Part shown: in pieces, positions 23,085 through 36,700 of the stretch
Layout of the letters: each line of letters begins with the position of its first letter
Numbering within the stretch: position 1 is the stretch's first letter
Assembly (NCBI GenBank): GCA_026874595.1
Contig: CM049317.1
Span: 45,346,401-45,410,400 of the forward strand
DNA: 64,000 bases
Direction of reading: 5' to 3'
Origin: Sipunculus nudus
Lineage: Eukaryota > Annelida > Sipuncula > Golfingiida > Sipunculidae
Program-made: the position numbers and the translations under genes
Notes under the pieces: model-generated
Database searches by the model: none
What the model saw: only the letters and a program-made list of their open reading frames with translations
What the model was told of the DNA's origin: nothing

Positions 23085-26000
23085 TATTAGTATCTGTCCC
23101 TCCTACCCCTCCTGTATTAGTCCCCCCTACCCTCCCTCCTGTATTTGTCCCTCCTACCCTCCCTCCTGTATTTGACCCATCCTCCTGTATCTGTTGTTCC
23201 TTCCTTCCCTGTTGTATCTATCCCTCCTTCCATCCCTGTTTCATCTGTCCCCCTATCCTCCCACCTGTATTAGTCCCCACTACCCTCCCTCCTGTATTAG
23301 TCCCCCCTACCCTCCCTCCTGTATTAGTCCCCCCTACCCTCCCTCCTGTATTAGTCCCCCCTTCCCTCCCTCCTGTATTTGTCCCTCCTACCCTCCCTCC
23401 TGTATTTGTCCCCCTACCCTATCTCCTGTATTTGTCCCTCCTGTATTAGCCCCCCCTACCCTCCCTCCTGTATTTGTCCCTCCTACCCTCCCTCCTGTAT
23501 TTGTCCCTCCTACCCTCCCTCCTGTATTTGTCCCTCCTACCCTCCCTCCTGTATTAGTCCCCCCTACCCTCCCTCCTGTATTTGTCCCTCTTACCCTCCC
23601 TCCTGTATTTGATCCATCCTCCTGTATCTGTTGTTCCTTCCTTCCCTGTTGTATCTATCCCTCCTTCCCTCCCTGTTTCATCTGTCCCCCTATCCTCCCT
23701 CCTGTATTAGACCCCCTAACCTCCCTCCTGTATTAGTCCCCCCACCCTCCCTCCTGTATTAGTCCCCCCTACCCTCCCTCCTGTATTTGTCCCTCTTACC
23801 CTCCCTCCTGTATTTGATCCATCCTCCTGTATCTGTTGTTCATTCCTTCCCTGTTGTATCTATCCCTCCTTCCCTCCCTGTTTCATCTGTCCCCCTATCC
23901 TCCCTTCTGTATAAGTCCCCCCTAACCTCCCTCCTGTATTTGTCCCTCTTACCCTCCCTCCTGTATTTGACCCATCCTCCTGTATCTGTTGTTCCTTCCT
24001 TCCCTGTTGTATCTATCCCTCCTTCCCTCCCTGTTTCATCTGTCCCCCTATCCTCCCTGTTGTATCTATCCCCCCTACCCTCCCTCCTGTATTTGTCCCT
24101 CCTACCCTCCCTCCTGTATTTGTCCCTCCTACCCTCCCTCCTGTATTTGACCCATCCTCCTGTATCTGTTGTTCCTTCCTTCCCTGTTGTATCTATCCCT
24201 CCTTCCCTCCCTGTTTCATCTGTCCCCCTATCCTCCCTTCTGTATTAGTCCCCCCTACCCTCCCTCCTGTATTTGTCCCTCTTACCCTCCCTCCTGTATT
24301 TGATCCATCCTCCTGTATCTGTTGTTCCTTCCTTCCCTGTTGTATCTATCCCTCCTTCCCTCCCTGTTTCATCTGTCCCCCTATCCTCCCTTCTGTATTA
24401 GTCCCCCCTACCCTCCCTCCTGTATTTGTCCCTCTTACCCTCCCTCTTGTATTTGACCCATCCTCCTGTATCTGTTGTTCCTTCCTTCCCTGTTGTATCT
24501 ATCCCTCCTTCCCTCCCTGTTTCATCTGTCCCATTATCCTCCCTTCTGTATTAGTCCCCCCTACCCTCCCTCCTGTATTTGTCCCTCCTACCCTCCCTCC
24601 TGTATTTGTCCCTCCTACCCTCCCTCCTGTATTTGACCCATCCTCCTGTATCTGTTGTTCCTTCCTTCCCTGTTGTATCTATCCCTCCTTCCCTCCCTGT
24701 TTCATCTGTCCCCCTATCCTCCCTCCTGTATTAGTCCCCCCTACCCTCCCTCCTGTATTTGTCACTCCTACCCTCCCTCCTGTATTTGACCCATCCTCCT
24801 GTATCTGTTGTTTCTTCCTTCCCTGTTGTATCTATCCCTCCTTCCCTCCCTGTTTCATCTGTCCCCCTATCCTCCCTCCTGTATTTGTCCCTCCTACCCT
24901 CCCTCCTGTATTTCACCCATCCTCCTGTATCTGTTGTTCCTTCCTTCCCTGTTGTATCTATCCCTCCTTCCCTCCCTGTTTCATCTGTCCCCCTATCCTC
25001 CCTTCTGTATTAGTCCCCCCTACCCTCCCTCCTGTATTAGTCCCCCCTACCCTCCCTCCTGTATTTGTCCCTCTTACCCTCCCTCCTGTATTTGATCCAT
25101 CCTCCTGTATCTGTTGTTCCTTCCTTCCCTGTTGTATCTATCCCTCCTTCCCTCCCTGTTTCATCTGTCCCCCTATCCTCCCTTCTGTATTAGTCCCCCC
25201 TACCCTCCCTCCTGTATTTGTCCCTCTTACCCTCCCTCTTGTATTTGACCCATCCTCCTGTATCTGTTGTTCCTTCCTTCCCTGTTGTATCTATCCCTCC
25301 TTCCCTCCCTGTTTCATCTGTCCCCCTATCCTCCCTTCTGTATTAGTCCCCCCTACCCTCCCTCCTGTATTTGTCCCTCCTACCCTCCCTCCTGTATTTG
25401 TCCCTCCTACCCTCCCTCCTGTATTTGACCCATCCTCCTGTATCTGTTGTTCCTTCCTTCCCTGTTGTATCTATCCCTCCTTCCCTCCCTGTTTCATCTG
25501 TCCCCCTATCCTCCCTTCTGTATTAGTCCCTCCTACCCTCCCTCCTGTATTTGTCCCTCCTACCCTCCCTCCTGTAATTGACCCATCCTCCTGTATCTGT
25601 TGTTCCTTCCTTCCCTGTTGTATCTATCCCTCCTTCCCTCCCTGTTTCATCTGTCCCCCTATCCTCCCTCCTGTATTAGTCCCCCTTACCCTCCCTCCTG
25701 TATTTGTCCCTCCTACCCTCCCTCCTGTATTTGATCCATCCTCCTGTATCTGTTGTTCCTTCCTTCCCTGTTGTATCTATCCCTCCTTCCCTCCCTGTTT
25801 CATCTGTCCCCCTATCCTCCCTCCTGTATTAGTCCCCCCTAACCTCCCTCCTGTATTTGTCCCTCCTACCCTCCCTCCTGTATTTGACCCATCCTCCTGT
25901 ATCTGTTGTTCATTCCTTCCCTGTTGTATCTATCCCTCCTTCCCTCCCTGTTTCATGTCCCCCTATCCTCCTTCCTGTATTAGTCCCCCCTCACTCCCTC

Positions 26001-29000
26001 CTGTATTTGACCCATCCTCCTGTATCTGTTGTTCCTTCCTTCCCTGTTGTATCTATCCCTCCTTCCCTCCCTGTTTCATCTGTCCCCCTATCCTCCCTTC
26101 TGTATTAGTGCCCCCTACCCTGCTACCTGTATATGTCCCCCCTACCCTCCCTCCTGTATTTGTCCCTCTTACCCTCCCTCCTGTATTTGATCCATCCTCC
26201 TGTATCTGTTGTTCCTTCCTTCCCTGTTGTATCTATCCCTCCTTCCCTCCCTGTTTCATCTGTCCCCCTATCTTCCCTTCTGTATTAGTCCCCCCTACCC
26301 TCCCTCCTGTATTTGTCCCTCCTACCCTCCCTCCTGTATTTGTCCCTCCTACCCTCCCTCCTGTATTTGACCCATCCTCCTGTATCTGTTGTTCCTTCCT
26401 TCCCTGTTGTATCTATCCCTCCTTCCCTCCCTGTTTCATCTGTCCCCCTATCCTCCCTTCTGTATTAGTCCCTCCTACCCTCCCTCCTGTATTTGTCTCT
26501 CCTACCATCCCTCCTGTAATTGACCCATCCTCCTGTATCTGTTGTTCCTTCCTTCCCTGTTGTATCTATCCCTCCTTCCCTCCCTGTTTCATCTGTCCCC
26601 CTATCCTCCCTCCTGTATTAGTCCCCCTTACCCTCCCTCCTGTATTTGTCCCTCCTACCCTCCCTCCTGTATTTGATCCATCCTCCTGTATCTGTTGTTC
26701 CTTCCTTCCCTGTTGTATCTATCCCTCCTTCCCTCCCTGTTTCATCTGTCCCCCTATCCTCCCTCCTGTATTAGTCCCCCCTACCCTCCCTCCTGTATTT
26801 GTCCCTCCTACCCTCCCTCCTGTATTTGACCCATCCTCCTGTATCTGTTGCTCCTTCCTTCCCTGTTGTATCTATCCCTCCTTCCCTCCCTGTTTCATCT
26901 GTCCCCCTATCCTCCCTCCTGTATTAGTCCCCCCTACCCTCCCTCCTGTATTTGTCCCTCCTACCCTCCCTCCTGTATTTGACCCATCCTCCTGTATCTG
27001 TTGTTCATTCCTTCCCTGTTGTATCTATCCCTCCTTCCCTCCCTGTTTCATCTGTCCCCCTATCCTCCCTCCTGTATTAGTCCCCCCTCACTCCCTCCTG
27101 TATTTGTCCCTCCTACCCTCCCTCCTGTATTTGATCCATCCTCCTGTATCTGTTGTTCCTTCCTTCCCTGTTGTATCTATCCCTCCTTCTCTCCCTGTTT
27201 CATCTGTCCCACTATCCTCCCTCCTGTATTAGTCCCCCCTACCCTCCCTCCTGTATTTGTCCCTCCTACCCTCCCTCCTGTATTTGATCCATCCTCCTGT
27301 ATCTGTTGTTCCTTCCTTCCCTGTTGTATCTATCCCTCCTTCCCTCCCTGTTTCATCTGTCCCCCTATCCTCCCTCCTGTATTAGTCCCCCCTACCCTCC
27401 CTCCTGTATTTGTCCCTCCTACCCTCCCTCCTGTATTTGACCCATCCTCCTGTATCTGTTGTTCCTTCCTTCCCTGTTGTATCTATCCCTCCTTCCCTCC
27501 CTGTTTCATCTGTCCCCTATCCTCCCTCTTGTATTAGTCCCCCCTACCCTCCCTCCTGTATTTGTCCCTCCTACCCTCCCTCCTGTATTTGACCCATCCT
27601 CCTCTATCTGTTGTTCCTTCCTTCCCTGTTGTATCTATCCCTCCTTCCCTCCCTGTTTCATCTGTCCTCCTATCCTCCCTCCTGTATTAGTCTTCCCTAC
27701 CCTCCCTCCTGTATTTGTCCCTCCTACCCTCCCTCCTGTATTTGACCCATCCTCCTGTATCTGTTGTTCCTTCCTTCCCTGTTGTATCTATCCCTCCTTC
27801 CCTCCCTGTTTCATCTGTCCTCCTATCCTCCCTCCTGTATTAGTCCCCCTACCCTCCCTCCTGTATTTGTCCCTCCTACCCTCCCTCCTGTATTTGACCC
27901 ATCCTCCTGTATCTGTTGTTCCTTCCTTCCCTGTTGTATCTATCCCTCCTTCCCTCCCTGTTTCATCTGTCCCCCTATCCTCCCTTCTGTATTAGTCCCC
28001 CCTACCCTCCCTCCTGTATTTGTCCCTCCTACCCTCCCTCCTGTATTTGACCCATCCTCCTGTATCTGTTGTTCCTTCCTTCCCTGTTGTATCTATCCCT
28101 CCTTCCCTCCCTGTTTCATCTGTCCCCCTATCCTCCCTCCTGTATTAGTCCCCCCTACCCTCCCTCCTGTATTTGTCCCTCTTACCCTCCCTCTTGTATT
28201 TGACCCATCTCCTGTATCTGTTGTTCCTTCCTTCCCTGTTGTATCTATCCCTCCTTCCCTCCCTGTTTCATCTGTCCCCCTATCCTCCCTCCTATATTAG
28301 TCCCCCCTACCCTCCCTCCTGTATTTGTCCCTCCTACCCTCCCTCCTGTATTTGACCCATCCTCCTGTATCTGTTGTTCCTTCCTTCCCTGTTGTATCTA
28401 CCCCTCCTTCCCTCCCTGTTTCATCTGTCCCCCTATCCTCCCTCCTGTATTAGTCCCCCCTACCCTCCCTCCTGTATTTGTCCCTCCTACCCTCCCTCCT
28501 GTATTTGACCCATCCTCCTGTATCTGTTGTTCCTTCCTTCCCTGTTGTATCTACCCCTCCTTCCCTCCCTGTTTCATCTGTCCCCCTATCCTCCCTCCTG
28601 TATTAGTCCCCCCTACCCTCCCTCCTGTATTTGTCCCTCCTACCCTCCCTCCTGTATTTGACCCATCCTCCTGTATCTGTTGTTCCTTCCTTCCCTGTTG
28701 TATCTACCCCTCCTTCCCTCCCTGTTTCATCTGTTCCCCTATCCTCCCTCCTGTATTAGTCCCCCCTACCCTCCCTCCTGTATTTGTCCCTCCTACCCTC
28801 CCTCCTGTATTTGACCCATCCTCCTGTATCTGTTGTTTCTTCCTTTCCTGTTGTATCTATCCCTCCTTCCCTCCCTGTTTCATCTGTCCCCCTATCCTCC
28901 CTCCTGTTTTAGTCCCCCCTACCCTCCCTCCTGTATTTGTCCCTCCTACCCTCCCTCCTGTATTTGACTCATCCTCTTGTATCTGTTGTTCCTTCCTTTC

Positions 29001-29815
29001 CTGTTGTATCTATCCCTCCTTCCCTCTCTGTTTCATCTGCCCCCCTATCCTCCCTCCTGTATTAGTCCCACCTACCCTCCCTCCTGTATTTGTCCCTCCT
29101 ACCCTCCCTCCTGTATTTGTCCGTTCTATCCTCCCTCCTGTATCTGACCCTCCCTCCTGTATCTGTCCCTCCTTCCCTCCCTCCTGTATCACTTCCTCCT
29201 ACCCTCCCTTCTGTATCTGTCCCTCCTACCTTTCCTCCTGTATCTGTCCCTCCTACCCTCCCATTTGTATCTGTCCCACCTACCCATCTCCAGTATCTGT
29301 CCCTCCTACCCTCCCTCCTGTATCTCTCCCTCCTGTATCTGTCCCTCTGACCTTCCCTCCTGTCCCTCCTACACTCCCTCCTGATTCCCACCCTCTTACT
29401 CCCTCCTGTATCTGTCCTTCTACCCTTCTCTGGTATCTCTCCCTCCTACCCTCCCTCCTGTATCAATCCCTCTTACCCTCCCTCCTATATCTCTCCCTCC
29501 TACGCTCTTTCCTGTATCTGTCCCTCCCTCCTGTATCTGTCCCTCCTACCCTCCAACCTGTATTTGTTCCTCCTACCATCCCTCCCTATTCCCATCTTCC
29601 TACTCCCTCCACTCCCTCCTGTATCTGTCGCTCCTACCCTCCCTCCTGTATCTGTCCTTCTACCCTTCTCTGGTATCTGTCCCTCCTATCCTCCCTCCTG
29701 TATCTCTCCCTCCTACCCTCCTACCTGTATCTCTCCCTCCTATCCATCCTCCTGTATCTGCCTTGCCTGCCAAATGTCCTGTATCTGCCTCTCCTACCCA
29801 TATCCCTTTTTTTAG
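23085..29815 (+). repeat. expanded C/T-only minisatellite with 152-153-bp higher-order unit
   Basis: About 6.7 kb of almost pure pyrimidine on the + strand. The higher-order unit joins short blocks such as CCCTCCTGTATTTGACCCAT, CTGTTGTTCCTTCC and CCCTGTTTCATCTG. For example, the TGTATCTGTTGTTCC block recurs at about 27299, 27451, 27603 and 27756. Ends near 23090 and after 29090 resemble the short copy at 8650-9602, while the middle is the amplified part. Frames up to 425 codons are artefacts of the repeat. Homopurine:homopyrimidine tracts like this can form triplex DNA and are difficult to assemble. Confidence 0.96.
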
Positions 29816-30847
29816 AAGCAAGGAACTATAGATTCAGATAGATGCCTATATCATGTTTAGTAACAAATTATTAGACTGGTTATCTCAATTGAGATATTTG
29901 AATTAAAATTGCTTTTTTCCCCCCAAGTATGATCTATCAAATAATAAACACAAAGACCCATCATTGACACTCATATTTTTAAAAATATATCTCTGACCCA
30001 CCATTACCAGTTCAAGCAATACATGTCAAATCATTCATTTTAACTTACACAAACGGTATCTTGAGACAACGTGGCAAAAAGTGTACGGGTGTGGATGCAT
30101 TTGTTCATGTGCTTGCATTTGACAAATTGTGTCACTTTTTTGTATTTGCATTTCACAATGTTTAATTGCATTTGCAACTGATTTATATTTGCTTATACAC
30201 TTATACTTAACTGCATTTTAATCCAGCCTTGGTGATAATTATGATTGCAGGATGCACCCAAACCTGTTATCTCTCAAACACAGAGACAGGCAGACACACA
30301 CAAACATACACACACACAAGGCTGAACCAGACTAAATAACAACTGTTTAACATCATCATACTTACCCAAGAGCATTAAGTGCAATTGGTCACATAAATCA
30401 GTGTGAAAAAAAGCAGAACAAACAAATTTTCACTGTCATTTATTTGAGATATATAGCTATGATATCTATGTATACATATAACACCTGAATATAACACTAA
30501 CAATGGAAACAATGGTTATGGCCTAGTTCTATTCACACTTAAATTTATAAAATTGATAAAAATGCAAAAGTAGCTAACTCAACATTTAGATTTTATATAG
30601 ATATACATATATAGATGTGTGTGTTTGTTATACAGTGGAACCCTACAATTAAGACCAGCCTGGGGACTAACCAAAGTGGTTGTGATATGGGGGTGGTCGT
30701 TTATGTGAAATTCTAAGTTATCTGGTTCATATATTCCAGAAATGTGGTTGCAAATGTGGGGTTGTTGCAAGGTATGGTCCCACTGCTAAATCTTGTCAAA
30801 TAAAACTTTAAATGAACCATTTGATTTTAAAAACACTTTTATAAAAA

Positions 30848-32476
30848 AAAAACGTAAAAAACAGAGCTAATCAAACTCTGGGGATCCATAAACCATATAA
30901 ATTGTATACATACTGTAAACCATCACCATGCCTCCACCAAGAGACAATGTGTTAATCTCTGTTCATGGATTTGTGTGTGTTTATTCACAACATAACTCAC
31001 ACAATCTAAAACAAAATCTCAATGCTCATGTAATTTTCAGGGCATTTTAAGAATGGGCCAAAGCAGAATCAATTATGTTTAGGTGTGGATCCATCACAAG
31101 AACCAGATTCAGGAAACTTGTCGAAGTATATTCACAATTGAACAGTCACTTATGTATGAATGAACCTGGGAATATGGAACAAATAAGTGAATATAAACAC
31201 AGTTTTTTGGAGAATCCCACAATAAGGTCCCCCATCATAGTGAAGGCTTGCATACCTTAAAATGTAAATTTCTAGTTAAAATCTAGTTAGGTGGAACCCT
31301 TTCAGTATAATTTTACAGATTTCAAACATAATGTAGACTGATGACTACAATGTCCTAAAATGTTCCTTCGAGGTCAACATATGTAAAACAGATAATTGTA
31401 AGGGGATATATGTGAACATATGATAAAAGTTAAAATATTTACATACAATGATGAAAATAAAAAGATAGAGAGAAAGAGAGATAGTCTAGTAGATTTTGTA
31501 TACCTTTGCTTATAGTCTAACCAACGAAAATCAAATGAACAAAAACAAACAAGAAGAGAGGAGTGAAACATGGACCTCCCTGGTGGAAAGGTGGGGGTAA
31601 TAGGTGGAGAAAATAAGAGTGTACACACAAAGTAGTGATATATATATATAATGTGAGAGTATGGAGGAGAGACGACAGAAGAAAATATGACAAGAAAACA
31701 TAGATTAGGAGACAGTGTGGAGGAGAGAGGATAAAGCATGACTATGGCAAGTAATCATAGACTAACCAGTTACAGACAGAAAATACCAAATGGATTCTCT
31801 GAACAGCAACCATAACATGAGGCAATAACATTTAAAATACAATATAAAGGCTTATGGCAGAGGATAATATAATGCCCCAGAATTGATTCGTTCCTGCTAG
31901 ATATACAATAATATGTGATACTGGGTAATTGTCAAGCCTCATAATTCAAAATCCACACATAAATAATCATAAATCAGTAACGACCATGATTTCATTAGAT
32001 CTTACAATACATCCAACATTTAGAGTCATTTTCCACACTGGTCATCATACTGGTTAATACAGTAAATATAATAAAACCTACATAATGATCAACAGAATAC
32101 TTAGTACTACAACCAGCTCAAATGCATAGAATTTTGATTTCACTAGATTGTATAAGTAAAGAGATCAGCAAGTAAAAGTATATGACAATACATATTCATT
32201 AAATAGCATTCCTCTGATCAATGCAGCAAAAAATGTACAAAGGAAGGTTAAAAGCGTCATTATGTCATATTTAAATTGTGCTTAATACTGCATAACTTGA
32301 ACTTTTCTCATCTCCTGCTGATAAACTTGTAATTTAACATGTACAAACTATGATGTAGTTAATATCAGAATTTATGCTTTACTACCCTTTATACCACTCA
32401 AATCATCATAAACTGCAGGCAATAATATAATACAGATATATACAGATATAAATCATAACAAACTGCAGGCACTCAT
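30848..32476. other. AT-rich DNA, no gene recognised
   Basis: Single-copy-looking AT-rich sequence beyond the duplication boundary and 3' of the ABC transporter gene. The minus-strand 121-codon frame at 31374-31739 is Ser/Phe/Tyr-rich, has no recognisable domain and no splice context, so I do not call it. Confidence 0.45.
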
Positions 32477-33591
32477 ATAAAACAGATATACAGATATAAA
32501 TCAGTGAGACCATGGGATTTACTGAAATAATAATCTAGAGAGATCAAATGTGTGGTGTCACCTGTGGATATCTCAAATATCTAATATCTACTGTATATAT
32601 AAAACACTTTTTGACCATACTGCTAAATATTACATATTCATATAACATGTCATTTTTTTTCTTATGAAACTTCTGGATGATATTTTTACCATCAGCATTT
32701 TGTCAACAGTAAAGCCAGTTTTTTTCTAGAAGGCCACAATTACAAGATTACAGAGAATACAAATATAACTACATGAGACAATTAAAACCTGGCACATAAA
32801 AGAGCATCAAAACAATTTACAAGTGTTATGATTAATATATTACATATCTAACAGATATACAGATATAAATCAGTGAGACCATGAGATTTACTGAAATAAT
32901 AATCTAGAGAGATCAAATGTGTGGTGTCACCTGTGGATATCTCAAATATCTAATATCTACTGTATATATAAAACACTTTTTGACCATACTGCTAAATATT
33001 ACATATTCATATAACATGTCATTTTTTTTCTTATGAAACTTCTGGATGATATTTTTACCATCAGCATTTTGTCAACAGTAAAGCCAGTTTTTTTCTAGAA
33101 GGCCACAATTACAAGATTACAGAGAATACAAATATAACTACATGAGACAATTAAAACCTGGCACATAAAAGAGCATCAAAACAATTTACAAGTGTTATGA
33201 TTAATATATTACATATCTAACAGATATACAGATATAAATCAGTGAGACCATGGGATTTACTGAAATAATAATCTAGAGAGATCAAATGTGTGGTGTCACC
33301 TGTGGATATCTCAAATATCTAATATCTACTGTATATATAAAACACTTTTTGACCATACTGCTAAATATTACATATTCATATAACATGTCATTTTTTTTCT
33401 TATGAAACTTCTGGATGATATTTTTACCATCAGCATTTTGTCAACAGTAAAGCCAGTTTTTTTCTAGAAGGCCACAATTACAAGATTACAGAGAATACAA
33501 ATATAACTACATGAGACAATTAAAACCTGGCACATAAAAGAGCATCAAAACAATTTACAAGTGTTATGATTAATATATTACATATCTAACA
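32477..33591. repeat. 369-bp tandem repeat, three copies
   Basis: The block TCAGTGAGACCATG starts at 32501, 32870 and 33239, exactly 369 bp apart each time. The copies are almost identical (for example CATGGGATTT versus CATGAGATTT), pointing to a very recent expansion. The array ends about 20 bp before the stop codon of the transporter gene, so it lies where the 3' UTR would be. Confidence 0.95.
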
Positions 33592-33611
33592 TATATGGAA
33601 CCTAATTCTTG

Positions 33612-33721
33612 TCAAACTCTTTTTATGGTCAGTATACATCCAGCTAGGGCAAGCATCCCCCACCCCCAGCCAATGGACACCAAGAACCCTCGCCACACCT
33701 CCAGGTATGTCAGGTCCCATC
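33612..33721 (-). CDS. ABC transporter terminal coding exon 19
   Basis: 110 bp ending in TGA at 33612-33614. Encodes [10 protein letters not shown], the last membrane helix [20 protein letters not shown] and a basic tail TIKRV. It is the last, diverged unit of the 114-bp array and the only one whose C terminus ends in a basic tail. It shares the acceptor CTCTTGTAG with the array units, so which copy is really used needs transcript data. Confidence 0.85.
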
Positions 33722-36700
33722 CTACAAGAGATCATATCACAGTCAGTATACATCCAGCCAGAATCAGTATCCCCCAGCCACAGACTACAGACACCAAGAA
33801 CCCTCACCACACCTCCAGGTATGTCAGGTCCCATCCTACAAGAGATCATATCACAGTCAGTATACATCCAGCCAGAACCAGTATCCCCCAGCCACAGACT
33901 ACAGACACCAAGAACCCTCACCACACCTCCAGGTATGTCAGGTCCCATCCTACAAGAGATCATATCACAGTCAGTATACATCCAGCCAGAACCAGTATCC
34001 CCCAGCCACAGACTACAGACACCAAGAACCCTTGCCACACCTCCAGGTATGTCAGGTCCAATCCTACAAGAGATCATGTCACAGTCAGTATACATCCAGC
34101 CAGAACCAGTATCCCCCTGCTACAGACTACAGACACCAAGAACCCTCACCACGCCTCCAGGTATGTCAGGTCCCATCCTACAAGAGATCATATCACAGTC
34201 AGTATACATCCAGCCAGAACCAGTATCCCCCAGCCACAGACTACAGACACCAAGAACCCTCACCACACCTCCAGGTATGTCAGGTCCAATCCTACAAGAG
34301 ATCATATCACAGTCAGTATACATCCGGCCAGAACCAGTATTACCCAGCTACAGACTACAGACACCAAGAACCCTCACCACACCTCCAGGTATGTCAGGTC
34401 CCATCCTACAAGAGATCATATCACAGTCAGTATACATCCGGCCAGAACCAGTATCCCCCAGCCACAGACTACAGACACCAAGACCCCTCACCACACCTCC
34501 AGGTATGTCAGGTCCCATCCTACAAGAGAACATATCACAGTCAGTATACATCCGGCCAGAACCAGTATCCCCCAGCCACAGACTACAGACACCAAGAACC
34601 CTCACCACACCTCCAGGTATGTCAGGTCCCATCCTACAAGAGATCATATCACAGTCAGTATACATCCAGCCAGAACCAGTATTCCCCAGCCACAGACTAC
34701 AGACACCAAGAACCCTTGCCACACCTCCAGGTATGTCAGGTCCAATCCTACAAGAGATCATGTCACAGTCAGTATACATCCAGCCAGAACCAGTATCCCC
34801 CTGCTACAGACTACAGACACCAAGAACCCTCACCACACCTCCAGGTATGTCAGGTCCCATCCTACAAGAGATCATATCACAGTCAGTATACATCCAGCCA
34901 GAACAAGTATCCCCAAGCTACAGACTACAGACACCAAGAACCCTCACCACACCTCCAGGTATGTCAGGTCCCATCCTACAAGAGAACATATCACAGTCAG
35001 TATACATCCAGCCAGAACCAGTATCCCCCAGCCACAGACTACAGACACCAAGAACCCTCACCACACCTCCAGGTATGTCAGGTCCCATCCTACAAGAGAA
35101 CATATCACAGTCAGTATACATCCAGCCAGAACCAGTATCCCCCAGCCACAGACTACAGACACCAAGAACCCTCGCCACACCTCCAGGTATGTCAGGTCCC
35201 ATCCTACAAGAGATCATATCACAGTCAGTATACATCCAGCCAGAACCAGTATCCCCCAGCCACAGACTACAGACACCAAGAACCCTGGCCACATCTCCAG
35301 GTATGTAAGGTCCCATCCTACAAGAGATCATATCACAGTCAGTATACATCCGGCCAGAACCAGTATCCCCCAGCCACAGACTACAGACACCAAGAACCCT
35401 CACCACACCTCCAGGTATGTCAGGTCCCATCCTACAAGAGATCATATCACAGTCAGTATACATCCGGCCAGAACCAGTATTACCCAGCTACAGACTACAG
35501 ACACCAAGAACCCTCACCACACCTCCAGGTATGTCAGGTCCCATCCTACACGAGATCATATCACAGTCAGTATACATCCAGCCAGAACCAGTATCCCCCA
35601 GCCACAGACTACAGACACCAAGAACCCTCACCACACCTCCAGGTATGTCAGGTCCCATCCTACAAGAGAACATATCACAGTCAGTATACATCCGGCCAGA
35701 ACCAGTATCCCCCAGCCACAGACTACAGACACCAAGAACCCTCACCACACCTCCAGGTATGTCAGGTCCCATCCTACAAGAGATCATATCACAGTCAGTA
35801 TACATCCGGCCAGAACCAGTATCCCCCAGCCACAGACTACAGACACCAAGAACCCTCGCCACACCTCCAGGTATGTCAGGTCCCATCCTACAAGAGATCA
35901 TGTCACAGTCAGTATACATCCAGCCAGAACCAGTATTCCCCAGCTACAGACTACAGACACCAAGAACCCTCGCCACACCTCCAGGTATGTCAGGTCCAAT
36001 CCTACAAGAGATCATATCACAGTCAGTATACATCCAGCCAGAACTAGTATCCCCCAGCCACAGACTACAGACACCAAGAACCCTCACCACGCCTCCAGGT
36101 ATGTCAGGTCCAATCCTACAAGAGATCATATCACAGTCAGTTTACATCCAGCCAGAACCAGTATCCCCCAGCCACAGACTACAGACACCAAGAACCCTCG
36201 CCACACTTCCAGGTATGTCAGGTCCCATCCTACAAGAGATCATGTCACAGTCAGTATACATCCAGCCAGAACCAGTATCCCCCAGCCACAGACTACAGAC
36301 ACCAAGAACCCTCACCACACCTCCAGGTATGTCAGGTCCCATCCTACAAGAGATCATATCACAGTCAGTATACATCCAGCCAGAACCAGTATCCCCCAGC
36401 TACAGACTACAGACACCAAGAACCCTCACCACACCTCCAGGTATGTCAGGTACCATCCTACAAGAGATCATATCACAGTCAGTATACATCCAGCCAGAAC
36501 CAGTATCCCCAAGCTACAGACTACAGACACCAAGAACCCTCACCACACCTCCAGGTATGTCAGGTCCCATCCTACAAGAGAACATATCACAGTCAGTATA
36601 CATCCAGCCAGAACCAGTATCCCCCAGCCACAGACTACAGACACCAAGAACCCTCACCACACCTCCAGGTATGTCAGGTCCCATCCTACAAGAGAACATA

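Larger units (their letters stand above)
15306..30847. repeat. segmental duplication, copy 2 (expanded)
   Basis: Same order and orientation as 5556-10636 but three times longer. The extra length comes from about 1.3 kb at 15390-16690, the 3296-bp TIR element at 17935-21230, a 124-bp segment at 22843-22967, and growth of the C/T minisatellite. No gene is recognisable in it. Confidence 0.9.

Noticed and set aside
25955-27232. 425-codon proline/cysteine-rich frame and its neighbours
   Set aside because: Produced by the C/T-only minisatellite. Frames exist in all three + frames, with no start context, domain or splice logic.
31374-31739. 121-codon minus-strand frame as the 3' neighbour gene
   Set aside because: Low-complexity Ser/Phe/Tyr-rich composition in AT-rich DNA, no domain and no splice partners.
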